Positions 42,689 through 50,950 of a DNA stretch of 64,000 nt are shown here, piece by piece (position 1 is the first letter of the stretch; every line of letters begins with the position of its first letter). The notes under the pieces are model-generated. The model was not told the origin of the DNA, searched no databases, and was given only the letters and a program-made list of their open reading frames with translations. Origin of the DNA: JBAZUK01 sp041661445 (lineage in GTDB: Bacteria > Chlamydiota > Chlamydiia > Chlamydiales > SM23-39); NCBI GenBank assembly GCA_041661445.1, contig JBAZUK010000004.1, forward strand, positions 62,001-126,000. The letters are read 5' to 3'. The position numbers and the translations under genes were made by a program.

Positions 42689-43969
42689 TTATTTTACAGG
42701 CTTTAAAAATTTCATATCATCTAAATACTTTCTTAGTACTGTTGGAATAATTACGGAACCATCTTCTTGCTGATTATTTTCTAATATTGCAACCATTAAT
42801 CTAGATGTTGCTAATCCAGAAGCATTTAGTGTATGAACAAATCTTGTCTTATCATCTTTTTTTCTGCATCTGATTTTAGATCTTCTGGCTTGAAAGTCAG
42901 TACAGTTCGAGGCTGAAGATACTTCATAATACCGATTTTGACCAGGCAGATAAACTTCAATGTCAATTGTTTTTGCAGAAGCAAAAGACATGTCGCCTGA
43001 GCAAAGGAGCATGTTTCTGTAATGCAGTTCCAATCCCTGCAAAACTTCTTCGGCAGATTTCAGCATTGATTCAAACATATTGTCGCTCTCTTCAGGTGTT
43101 GTTAAACAGAAAAGTTCCACTTTGTTGAATTGGTGGGTTCGTATCAATCCTCTTTCCAGTTTTCCATGAGTTCCGGCTTCCCTTCTAAAACAAGGAGTAT
43201 AAGAAACATATTTGTATGGAAGCTGATCTTCATCTATGATTTCATCAAGATGAAGACCGTTTAGTGCAGCCTCAGCGGTCGGGATTAAATAAAGATCGTA
43301 ATCTTCATCTTTTATATGAAAAACCTGATCTTTAAATTTAGGGAACTGGCCTGTTCCATACATTATTTCTTCTCTTACTAAAATAGGAGGGATAATCTGG
43401 GTAAATCCGTTTTGCAGATGTATGTCTATCATGTAGTTTATTAAGGCCCATTCAAGTCTGGCCCCTAAATTTGTATAAAGGGCAAAACGGTTGCCGGATA
43501 ATTTTGTAGCTCTTTTGAAATCGAACAAATTAAGGCTTTCTCCAAGTTCAATATGGTTCTTGAATGGAAAATCAAAAGATGGCTTTTCCTTAAAGGTTTT
43601 AATGCATTTATTATCTTCTATGTTGAGTGATATCGGAATATCATCTTTTGGAAGGTTAGGCAAAAAAGATAACAATTCGTTTCTTTTTTCTTCTAATTCC
43701 TTGAAGTTTTTATCAAGCAAAGTAATTTCTGCGCTGATTTTGGTCATTTCATTTAAAAAATTAGTAGTATCTTCGTTGTTTTTTTTCATTAAAGCAATTT
43801 CTTTGGAGGCACTGTTTCTTTTGGATTTTAAATCATCGGTTTTAGTCTGAATTTTTCTAAGTTCGTCATCTAAAGATAATATTTTAAAAATATCTGTGTC
43901 GGGAACTTTTGTTTTTAATTTTTTTTCTATTGTTTGAGGGTCTTCTCTGAGTAATTTGATATCAAGCAT
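42689..43969 (-). CDS. serS: seryl-tRNA synthetase
   Basis: A class II synthetase of 426 residues. The N-terminal arm is a long coiled coil (about residues 30-105) that grips the tRNA variable arm. The catalytic core follows: motif 2 YKYVSYTPCFRREAGTHGKL near residue 250, with GLIRTHQFNKVELF next to it, and motif 3 SGLATSRLMVAILENNQQEDG near 388. MLDIKLLREDPQTIEKKLKT at the N-terminus is family-typical. It is followed by a bidirectional terminator. It catalyses the charging of tRNA-Ser and the first step toward selenocysteine where that occurs. Confidence 0.98.
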   Translation of the reverse strand: MLDIKLLREDPQTIEKKLKTKVPDTDIFKILSLDDELRKIQTKTDDLKSKRNSASKEIALMKKNNEDTTNFLNEMTKISAEITLLDKNFKELEEKRNELLSFLPNLPKDDIPISLNIEDNKCIKTFKEKPSFDFPFKNHIELGESLNLFDFKRATKLSGNRFALYTNLGARLEWALINYMIDIHLQNGFTQIIPPILVREEIMYGTGQFPKFKDQVFHIKDEDYDLYLIPTAEAALNGLHLDEIIDEDQLPYKYVSYTPCFRREAGTHGKLERGLIRTHQFNKVELFCLTTPEESDNMFESMLKSAEEVLQGLELHYRNMLLCSGDMSFASAKTIDIEVYLPGQNRYYEVSSASNCTDFQARRSKIRCRKKDDKTRFVHTLNASGLATSRLMVAILENNQQEDGSVIIPTVLRKYLDDMKFLKPVK

Positions 43970-44092
43970 GTTTTTACCTAATTTTTTTATTAATGATTAT
44001 AAAATTATTTATTCTTATTTTCAACAACAGCTCTTGTCAAAGCTATTTTTTTATGATAGAATAAGTAATAATTTTATTAATTAGGAAGTCTT

Positions 44093-45211
44093 ATGCCAGT
44101 TTCTTTGCAAGCTAAAATACCTCTTATCTTAAGGTTTCATCGTTTAATGGATGCTTTTGCCAAATCAGATGATGAAAGAGATTTTTATTTAGACAAAATT
44201 GAAGGTTTTTTAGTCTACGTTGATTTAGATAAAGAGCAAGAAGAGCTGGATTTGCTTGAAAAAGAACTTAAGGAAGATAGTGATAGATATTGTTTGATTC
44301 CTAAAATGGCTTTTTATGAAATAAAAAAATTTATGGAAGGTTTTGTTGCTGAAAAAGTTTACGATATCGATACCAAAGAAAAACTTTTAGATATAATCGG
44401 CGGCAAGGAAGCCAGAGAAAATTTTTTAGAGTTTATTTATGATAACTTGACTGAACTTGAAAAATGGCAGCAATATTATCAGGAGAGATTCAGAGTCAGA
44501 ATTATTGAATGGCTAAGGCAGCATAATGTCAAATTTGTTTTTGAAGAAGATTTAGAGCTTTCTGCCGGCATAATAGAAAAATTAAAACAAACTCTTTTTG
44601 ACGAGAAAGTCCCAAAAGAATTAGCCAATGCCAGAGAGATAATAATCAACAAGTCAAAAACTTATTATTCATCTGAAGCTTTAAATCCACGACCAAAAAG
44701 AGGACGTCCTCCGAAACAAATAGCCAAGGTTGAAATAGAAGCACAGGTTTCCATGGATATCTACAGCCATGTTCCTAAGGCGGCTAGAGCATTTTTATAT
44801 ATTCCTGAAATTTCAAGCGCGTCTGCCGTTACATTCTCCGCCAAATTCGAAACTGAAGAACAGCTTTTAGCTTCATTAAAGGGAACACCTAGAGTTAAAG
44901 TAGATGAAAAATTAGAAGCGCTATCTAGAAAATTAGAATCTCTTCAGCAATTACAGACCAGATTATCTGCTTCCGAGATTGATCTAGGTATAGAAAAACT
45001 TCAAAAACCATTCAAAACTTTTACAAAACCCAAGTTTTCTGAAATTAAAAAAATTGAAATTTCTCCAACAGAGAAAGATTCTAAAATCGGAGAAGCAGTT
45101 CAAGTTGCGCTGCCATCTATGGGCAAAGATAAAAAAATTGAGCCTGAAAAAAGAAGAATCATCAGGATCAAAAAAGTATCAGAAATTAAACCATCTAAAA
45201 AAAAGGATTAA
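44093..45211 (+). CDS. UPF0158 protein (CT429-like) with AT-hook-like extension
   Basis: A 372-residue protein whose N-terminal half matches the UPF0158 family: FYLDKIEGFLVYVDLD near residue 30, YCLIPKMAFYEIKKFMEGFV near 62 and ARENFLEFIY near 105. UPF0158 has no known function. A basic linker at about residue 198 reads NPRPKRGRPPKQIAKVE, containing the AT-hook core RGRPP, which binds the minor groove of AT-rich DNA. The C-terminal 150 residues are charged and helical. It starts 13 bases ahead of the pyruvate dehydrogenase gene and may share its promoter. Association with the nucleoid of this AT-rich genome is a reasonable guess, not an observation. Confidence 0.75.
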   Translation: MPVSLQAKIPLILRFHRLMDAFAKSDDERDFYLDKIEGFLVYVDLDKEQEELDLLEKELKEDSDRYCLIPKMAFYEIKKFMEGFVAEKVYDIDTKEKLLDIIGGKEARENFLEFIYDNLTELEKWQQYYQERFRVRIIEWLRQHNVKFVFEEDLELSAGIIEKLKQTLFDEKVPKELANAREIIINKSKTYYSSEALNPRPKRGRPPKQIAKVEIEAQVSMDIYSHVPKAARAFLYIPEISSASAVTFSAKFETEEQLLASLKGTPRVKVDEKLEALSRKLESLQQLQTRLSASEIDLGIEKLQKPFKTFTKPKFSEIKKIEISPTEKDSKIGEAVQVALPSMGKDKKIEPEKRRIIRIKKVSEIKPSKKKD

Positions 45212-45223
45212 TAATTTCTTTTT

Positions 45224-47212
45224 ATGAGCCTTCAAAGATCTAAGGAACATCTTTTACATATTTTAAATCTTCTATATGTCAGCAGGTTTACCGACGAGAA
45301 GATGAACAAAATGGTTAAACAAAATAAAGGTACTACTTTTTTTTTATCAAATCAGGGACATGAGTTAATCGGCATTTTAACCGCTTTAAAATTAAATCCG
45401 AAAGAAGACTGGTCGTTTCCTTATTATCGCGACAGGTCATATGTAATCGCGCTTGGCTCTTCTTTAACAGACCTTTTTGCTTCTTTTTTAGCCAGGGACT
45501 CAAAACATCATTCATCAGGAAGAATGATGCCGGATCATTTTTCGGACTCTACGCTTAACATTGCCCCCCAGTCGAGCTGTGTCGGTTCGCAATATCTTCA
45601 GGCAGTCGGTGTCGCAAAAGCTATGCAGTCGAATGAAATTGTATATGTGTCTGGAGGAAATGGATCAACTTCCCAAGGGGATTTTCATGAAGCATTAAAT
45701 TTCTCCTCGATTCACAAGCTCGGAGTGCTGTTTGTAATTCAGGACAATGATATTGCTATTTCTGTTAGAGCAAAAGATCAGACGGCAGGTTCTATTGCAA
45801 AAATATTTAGAGGCTATGAGAACTTAAAAACATATGAAGTAGATGGTACGAATTACGAAGAAATTTCTAAAACATTGGATGAAGCTGTAGTTTATCTAAA
45901 AAATAAGAACGGACCTGTTTTAATTGTTGCCAAGGTATCCAGACTTCAGCCTCACAGCATTTCTGATGATCCAAAAAAATATTTATCTGAAGAAGAGCTA
46001 AAAAAAGAAAATTTAAAAGATCCTTTAATAATTTTTGAAAATTATATAAAAAAAGAAAAAATCGTAAATCAGACTGAGATTGAAAAATTAAAAAGGGAAG
46101 CTTTTGATTTTGTTGAAAAACAAGCAGCTTATGCCGAAGAAATTGATTTTCCAAAAGATGAAACTGTCTTGGAAAAATTATTTATCGATTACGAAGTTGA
46201 AGATCATGAAAGCTTGATGCAAGATACAATAACGATTATGGACGGATTAAATCATGCTCTGAAAGAAGAAATGGAAAAAGATTCTTCCATTATAGTTTTC
46301 GGAGAAGATGTTGCGGATAAAAAAGGCGGGGTTTTTGGCATCACTAGAGGACTTGGCGATAAATTTGGAATCGAAAGATGTTTTAATACGCCTCTTGCGG
46401 AATCCACCATAATTGGTTTGGCAGTCGGTATGTCGATGGCTAAAAAGAAACCTGTTTGTGAAATTCAGTTTGCTGACTATACCTGGTCGGGGATCAATCA
46501 GCTGGTCAATGAACTTGCTTCAATATATTATAGGTCTAACGGTGAGTTTAATTGTCCGGTTGTTGTAAGGATTCCTTTCGGAGGCTATATTCAAGGCGGT
46601 CCTTATCATTCTCAAAGTATTGAGTCCCATCTCTGCCATGTTCCCGGTTTGAAAGTTGTAGTACCTTCCAATGCAAAAGATGCAAAGATGCTTTTAAAAA
46701 CTGCGATAAGAGAACCAAATCCTGTTGTGTTCTTAGAACATAAAGCCATTTATCGTCAGATAAATTTTACATCTACCCTAGAACCTACTGAAGATTCGAT
46801 ATTGGGTTTTGGAGAAGCTAATATAGTGCATCCCGGCAAGGATGTTACAATAGTTTGTTATGGGATGATGGTATCATTTGCTTACGAGATTGCTAAAAAA
46901 TTAGAAAATGAGAATATATCTATCGAAGTGATTGATCTAAGAACTTTAGTTCCCTTAGATCTTGAAACAATTTTGACCTCTGTTAAAAAAACATCTAAGC
47001 TTATAGTTTTGCATGAAGATAAAAAATTCTGCGGATTTGGGGCTGAGATTGCAGCATTAGTTATGGAAAATGCTTTTAGTTATCTTGACGCTCCTATTAA
47101 AAGGATTGGAGCTTTAGATATCCCGGTACCATATGCTAAAAATCTTGAGGATTTATATTTTCCTCAAAAGTCAAATATCGAAAAAGAAATAAAAGACTTG
47201 GTAAGTTATTAA
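45224..47212 (+). CDS. pdhA: fused 2-oxoacid (pyruvate) dehydrogenase E1 alpha-beta
   Basis: A single 662-residue chain joins the alpha and beta subunits of a thiamine-diphosphate-dependent E1, as chlamydial CT340 does. The alpha half has YVSGGNGSTSQGDFHEALNF near residue 140 (the ThDP motif, here GGNG rather than the usual GDG) and ends near residue 300. The beta half begins with TIMDGLNHALKEEMEKD and contains VFGEDVADKKGGVFGITRGL near 362, PLAESTIIGLAVGMSMA near 390 and VVVRIPFGGYIQGGPYHSQS near 445. It supplies acetyl-CoA with E2 and E3, which are not in this window. It could also act on branched-chain 2-oxoacids. It follows the UPF0158 gene closely. Confidence 0.9.
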   Translation: MSLQRSKEHLLHILNLLYVSRFTDEKMNKMVKQNKGTTFFLSNQGHELIGILTALKLNPKEDWSFPYYRDRSYVIALGSSLTDLFASFLARDSKHHSSGRMMPDHFSDSTLNIAPQSSCVGSQYLQAVGVAKAMQSNEIVYVSGGNGSTSQGDFHEALNFSSIHKLGVLFVIQDNDIAISVRAKDQTAGSIAKIFRGYENLKTYEVDGTNYEEISKTLDEAVVYLKNKNGPVLIVAKVSRLQPHSISDDPKKYLSEEELKKENLKDPLIIFENYIKKEKIVNQTEIEKLKREAFDFVEKQAAYAEEIDFPKDETVLEKLFIDYEVEDHESLMQDTITIMDGLNHALKEEMEKDSSIIVFGEDVADKKGGVFGITRGLGDKFGIERCFNTPLAESTIIGLAVGMSMAKKKPVCEIQFADYTWSGINQLVNELASIYYRSNGEFNCPVVVRIPFGGYIQGGPYHSQSIESHLCHVPGLKVVVPSNAKDAKMLLKTAIREPNPVVFLEHKAIYRQINFTSTLEPTEDSILGFGEANIVHPGKDVTIVCYGMMVSFAYEIAKKLENENISIEVIDLRTLVPLDLETILTSVKKTSKLIVLHEDKKFCGFGAEIAALVMENAFSYLDAPIKRIGALDIPVPYAKNLEDLYFPQKSNIEKEIKDLVSY

Positions 47213-47352
47213 TTTTTTTTTTCTAGTTTTTTTTTCTAGGAATTATTTAGAAAATTCAATTTTTGGTTTTTAAAAAAATCATTTATATCAAAAAATTACT
47301 TGAATTAAAGATAAAAGTTTTGCAAAATCCTTGTTAAAAAATTGGAAGTTAA

Positions 47353-48759
47353 ATGCTATTTTTATCAAGTGTTTCATTCCCTTCAATACAAAGATTTGTT
47401 AAAGAAAATGCTGAAGATGTAATAATTGGCTGCACCGATGTAGCCTTAGTGACATATACAGGAGATTTTAAAGCAGGTCTCTATGGAGCAATAGGCTATA
47501 CGATTGCAAAAACTATTGAAGTTGTAAAAAACAGATTTTTTAATAATTCCAGTCCTCAGGAAAATCCTGCATTAAATCTTGAATCTTCAGAGCAGCCTAT
47601 AAATCGGCAATTAACTCCTCGAAAAGGTCAAAGAGGATCCAGAGCTTCTAGGTTTCTTAAAAACCATTTTAAAGAAATAGCTATAACAGGATTACTTGCT
47701 CCACTGCTTGCATATGATTTCAAAATGACATCTTGTGGAGCTTTGGGATATGCAGTTGAAAGAATAATTGATGTTGCAAAAAGTAAGTTTAGCAGCTTAT
47801 TTTCTTTCTATCAGGAGAATGTGCAGCTGCAGCAAGAGCTGCAGCTATGCCGAAATGAAAACGTGAACTTAAGAGCAGCAAATGCTGATCTTGTAAAGAA
47901 AAATTCTCGACAAGAAAAAGAAATACTTTTGCAGAGAGGGGTTGTTAAAGGTTTTGAACTTGAAAAAAGAGTTTCTGGTGCTCAGGAATATATACTGACA
48001 TTAGAGCATACAATAGATGAATTAAAAAATAAGTTACAAAGATTTCAGGACTCTTATAAATCACGGGGAAGGATAGAAGATGATTTAAAAGATAATTTAA
48101 AAAAACTAGAGCAACAAAATAAAACTTTAAAAAACAAAATAACTCGACTTGAAAAAGATAAAAGCGAGTTAGATGAAAAATTAAAAAAACAAGAGTTATG
48201 GCTTTTTAAGCCAGTAGTTTCAGCAGATCAGCAGGAAAATTTTACAAATTTACAAAATAAATTATTGGACTATCAAAGACAGAATACTGCTTTAGAAAAT
48301 GAAAAATCAAACTTAGAAGATGAAAAATCAAAGTTAATAAATGAAAAATCAGAGTTAGAAGATGAAATTAATGGATTAAGAGAAGGAATGTCTCGGCTTA
48401 ATGTTTTGATTGAAGGATATAGAAAAGGGTTTAATAACAGGGCTTTAAAAAGAAATGTAGGTGCATTAACAGAATTAAAAAACATTCTTTTAAAACTACA
48501 TCCGGAAATTAGAGATGAAGAAGAAGTCGGCCGCACTCTTAACCCTGTAGAGCAAGTAGATGCAAAAGCCGCTGCATCTGCAATAAGAAGGGAATTTAAA
48601 GATTTGTTTCAGGAAATACAAGATTCTAGTGACGAGGTTCAGAATTTAGTAGAAAGGATTGCATCAGCAGTTAATATAATTGATGAGTCGGAAAATAAAG
48701 CAGAATGCAGCGTCTCGCCAATATCGGAATTGAGTGATTCTGATGAAGAATTATCTTAA
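47353..48759 (+). CDS. coiled-coil protein with duplicated hydrophobic segment, candidate effector
   Basis: A 468-residue protein of unknown family. The N-terminal 150 residues hold two similar units: AEDVIIGCTDVALVTYTGDF followed by KAGLYGAIGYTIAKTIEVVK, and FKEIAITGLLAPLLAYDFKM followed by TSCGALGYAVERIIDVAKSK. Each has a weakly hydrophobic stretch, then G-A-x-GY and a basic amphipathic helix, so they arose by internal duplication. From about residue 160 to 355 runs a long coiled coil with heptad pattern (NKTLKNKITRLEKDKSELDE, NEKSNLEDEKSKLINEKSEL). A charged C-terminus ends in acidic residues. Such designs are frequent in inclusion-membrane or secreted chlamydial proteins. The end overlaps a convergent glycosyltransferase gene by 9 bases. 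Confidence 0.7.
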   Translation: MLFLSSVSFPSIQRFVKENAEDVIIGCTDVALVTYTGDFKAGLYGAIGYTIAKTIEVVKNRFFNNSSPQENPALNLESSEQPINRQLTPRKGQRGSRASRFLKNHFKEIAITGLLAPLLAYDFKMTSCGALGYAVERIIDVAKSKFSSLFSFYQENVQLQQELQLCRNENVNLRAANADLVKKNSRQEKEILLQRGVVKGFELEKRVSGAQEYILTLEHTIDELKNKLQRFQDSYKSRGRIEDDLKDNLKKLEQQNKTLKNKITRLEKDKSELDEKLKKQELWLFKPVVSADQQENFTNLQNKLLDYQRQNTALENEKSNLEDEKSKLINEKSELEDEINGLREGMSRLNVLIEGYRKGFNNRALKRNVGALTELKNILLKLHPEIRDEEEVGRTLNPVEQVDAKAAASAIRREFKDLFQEIQDSSDEVQNLVERIASAVNIIDESENKAECSVSPISELSDSDEELS

Positions 48760-49374
48760 TTTTTTTGTTTCCCAGCCAATATCGCTAAAATCGTTTATCT
48801 GACCTGTAAGCAGCACATTGCTTGCATACCACAAATCTTTTTCCTGAAGGACATTCCATGTCCTATCTAGAGCATCCTTATTGGCTTCATAAAACAGCTG
48901 ATATTTTTGTAATTTATCTCTAGTTGATAAAAAATGATTTTTTAAGCTTGAAAAATATTTTTTGTTAACAGCATATGCATGAGCTCTATATGATTTTTTT
49001 ATTCTGTTGATATATGGATGCTTACTTTTTTCAATTTGATCGTAATAACCTCCGAATAAAAAAACATCCCATGGGTCGACAGTTTTAAAAAAATATTCTA
49101 TTGTCCCATTTAAAAACTGGACATCATCAATAAAAAAGCAGTCGTCTTCTAAAATCAATATATTGTTCAAGTTGCTCTCTAATGCAAAATTTAGGGCTTC
49201 AATATGACTTAGAACGCAGCCGAGATGGCCATTAAACGGAATATAGGTTGCATCAATTCTTTTAATTTTATTTTTTTGAACATGCAGTCTGGATAATTCA
49301 CTTAAAATATGAGCTTTTCTATCTTTTCGATGTTTCAGATTAATATAGGCTATAGCATCAAAACTATTTAGCAT
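48751..49374 (-). CDS. family 25 glycosyltransferase (LPS biosynthesis type)
   Basis: A 207-residue GT25 protein. Family text: YINLKHRKDRKAHILSEL near residue 10, RIDATYIPFNGHLGCVLSHI near 40 with the GC-LSH motif, and the metal-binding strand NILILEDDCFFIDD near 72 where Glu-Asp-Asp takes the DxD role, then AYAVNKKYFSSL near 130. Bacterial members transfer galactose or glucose to lipooligosaccharide. It lies directly downstream of the small coiled-coil gene (the starts and stops nearly touch), so both form one unit. The sugar and acceptor are unknown. Confidence 0.85.
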   Translation of the reverse strand: MLNSFDAIAYINLKHRKDRKAHILSELSRLHVQKNKIKRIDATYIPFNGHLGCVLSHIEALNFALESNLNNILILEDDCFFIDDVQFLNGTIEYFFKTVDPWDVFLFGGYYDQIEKSKHPYINRIKKSYRAHAYAVNKKYFSSLKNHFLSTRDKLQKYQLFYEANKDALDRTWNVLQEKDLWYASNVLLTGQINDFSDIGWETKKLR

Positions 49375-49375
49375 A

Positions 49376-49699
49376 TCAACCTATTAACTTTTTTGATTTT
49401 CTGACCTTAATTAATTTTAACTTTTGAGAAGCGTTTTTAATAAAATTTGCATTTAATTTTTGAAACTTGCTCAGTTTTTCGGTAATTGTATTTTGAGCTA
49501 CTATTGGAGTTTTCAATTCCTCTTTTTTTGATTTTAGTAGTTCGTCCATTGAAATCAGATGGGCCAGAAGCGATTCTTGTGTTTTTTGAAATGCATCAAG
49601 CTCTTCTTTAATTAATGGTACGCTTTTCATGGCTTCAGCATTTTCGATCAACTTGTCTAATGTTGAATCGATTTCATAAACTATTTCTTCTGAAAACAT
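49376..49699 (-). CDS. small coiled-coil protein, unknown
   Basis: A predicted 107-residue protein when started at the ATG complementary to 49697-49699; GAGGAGAAAA lies directly upstream and supports this start over an ATG 12 bases earlier. It is helical and charged throughout (EEIVYEIDSTLDKLIENAEA, LIKEELDAFQKTQESLLAHL), with a basic C-terminus (KLKLIKVRKSKKLIG). No domain is recognised. It is followed one base later by the start of the GT25 gene. Its size and pattern suit a structural or chaperone-like role, but nothing identifies it. Confidence 0.65.
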   Translation of the reverse strand: MFSEEIVYEIDSTLDKLIENAEAMKSVPLIKEELDAFQKTQESLLAHLISMDELLKSKKEELKTPIVAQNTITEKLSKFQKLNANFIKNASQKLKLIKVRKSKKLIG

Positions 49700-49812
49700 T
49701 TTTCTCCTCATGGGTATCTATTCGTCATTTTTTTTATAAACAATTATTTTGTCAATTAAAAATATTGATTTTTTGTTATTATTGATTTGATAAATTTAAA
49801 AATGATAAGAAA

Positions 49813-50601
49813 ATGATAGGTTTTTGTCCTTTAGCCTCAGGATCGAGGGGAAATGCAATATATTTTGGCAGTGAAAAAACTAAAATATTAATCGATGCGG
49901 GAATTTCATATTTGCAGCTTAAAACCAGACTTGCCCAAATTAATGTGAATGTTGAAGATATCGAGGCTGTGCTGGTAACCCATGAGCATGTTGATCATAT
50001 AGCAGGTTTAAAAGTATTGCATGACAAGCATTCAACTCCGGTTTTTGCAAATTCTGATACTGCCAAGGCAATTTATAATAATCTGCAGGTGCTGCCGAAG
50101 TTTAAGATATTTACTACATCGGAGGAATTTGAATTCAAAGATTTAAAAATCCTTCCTTTTTCTATTCAGCATGACACTTTGGACCCTGTCGGCTTTGTTA
50201 TAAAAACAAAAAACCTTAAGTTTGCTTTTTGTACGGATTTAGGATTTGTCACCTCTTTAGTTAGAAAGATTCTCAGCGATTGCGACTATTTATATATTGA
50301 GGCAAACCATCATGTTCCTTTTGTCGAAGCGTCAAATAGGCCCTATGTATATAAACAAAGGGTTTTATCAAGGCAGGGACATCTTTCAAATGATGAGTGC
50401 TTAAGACTTTTAGATGAGATAATTCATCCGAAATTAAAACATATCCACATAGCGCATATTTCCGAAGAATGTAACTCCAAAGATCTTATTTCTGATTTGA
50501 TCAAAGAATTGTTGATCCGGAAAAAATCAAAAGCTTTGTTTTCGTTAACACATCAAGATAAAATATCGAATAAAATCAATTTTTCTGATTTAAATCTTTA
50601 A
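49813..50601 (+). CDS. yycJ: metallo-beta-lactamase-fold hydrolase (YycJ/WalJ-like)
   Basis: A 262-residue protein of the YycJ branch of the metallo-beta-lactamase fold. Near the N-terminus it reads CPLASGSRGNAIYFGSEKTK, then the zinc site VLVTHEHVDHIAGL near residue 55 (HxHxDH), FCTDLGF near 138 and YIEANHH near 158 with further ligands, and GHLSNDEC near 195. In other bacteria it takes part in cell wall and DNA maintenance with exonuclease activity suggested. In Chlamydia (CT738) it is the neighbour of ftsK (CT739), as here, where ftsK lies on the opposite strand. The biochemical role is not firmly known. Confidence 0.9.
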   Translation: MIGFCPLASGSRGNAIYFGSEKTKILIDAGISYLQLKTRLAQINVNVEDIEAVLVTHEHVDHIAGLKVLHDKHSTPVFANSDTAKAIYNNLQVLPKFKIFTTSEEFEFKDLKILPFSIQHDTLDPVGFVIKTKNLKFAFCTDLGFVTSLVRKILSDCDYLYIEANHHVPFVEASNRPYVYKQRVLSRQGHLSNDECLRLLDEIIHPKLKHIHIAHISEECNSKDLISDLIKELLIRKKSKALFSLTHQDKISNKINFSDLNL

Positions 50602-50641
50602 TAAATCTTTAACTGATTTAAAAAAAATATTTAAAAATAGA

Positions 50642-50950
50642 TTGAATAAAATTGATGCTATTGCAAAACTATTTTCAATTTTTAATATTCTTATGTTCTA
50701 TATGAAAAAAAACACAAGACTTCTCACAATTGAAAAAATGCTAAAAGAGATCAAAGAGAGAAAAGTAACTGATGATAAAATAATTGATAAAATTAAATTT
50801 GATTTGGATCAGGAAGAGATAATATCTAGAAATTATCTTCAGATAACTCAAAATGGAATATTTGCCCAAAACAAAAAAAAAGCGGTTCTATGGAACAAAC
50901 AGGTGATGGATCTTAAAGAAGAGCTAAATTCTATAATAGGGGATAATTAG
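50642..50950 (+). CDS. small unrecognised protein between yycJ and ftsK
   Basis: A frame of 102 residues starting with TTG; a start at one of the internal ATGs (FYMKKNTRLL) is equally possible. The first 25 residues are hydrophobic, the rest charged and helical (TIEKMLKEIKERKVTDDKII). The end overlaps the stop of ftsK on the opposite strand by four bases. No family is recognised and codon use resembles its neighbours, so it is probably translated, but its function is unknown. Confidence 0.5.
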   Translation: MNKIDAIAKLFSIFNILMFYMKKNTRLLTIEKMLKEIKERKVTDDKIIDKIKFDLDQEEIISRNYLQITQNGIFAQNKKKAVLWNKQVMDLKEELNSIIGDN

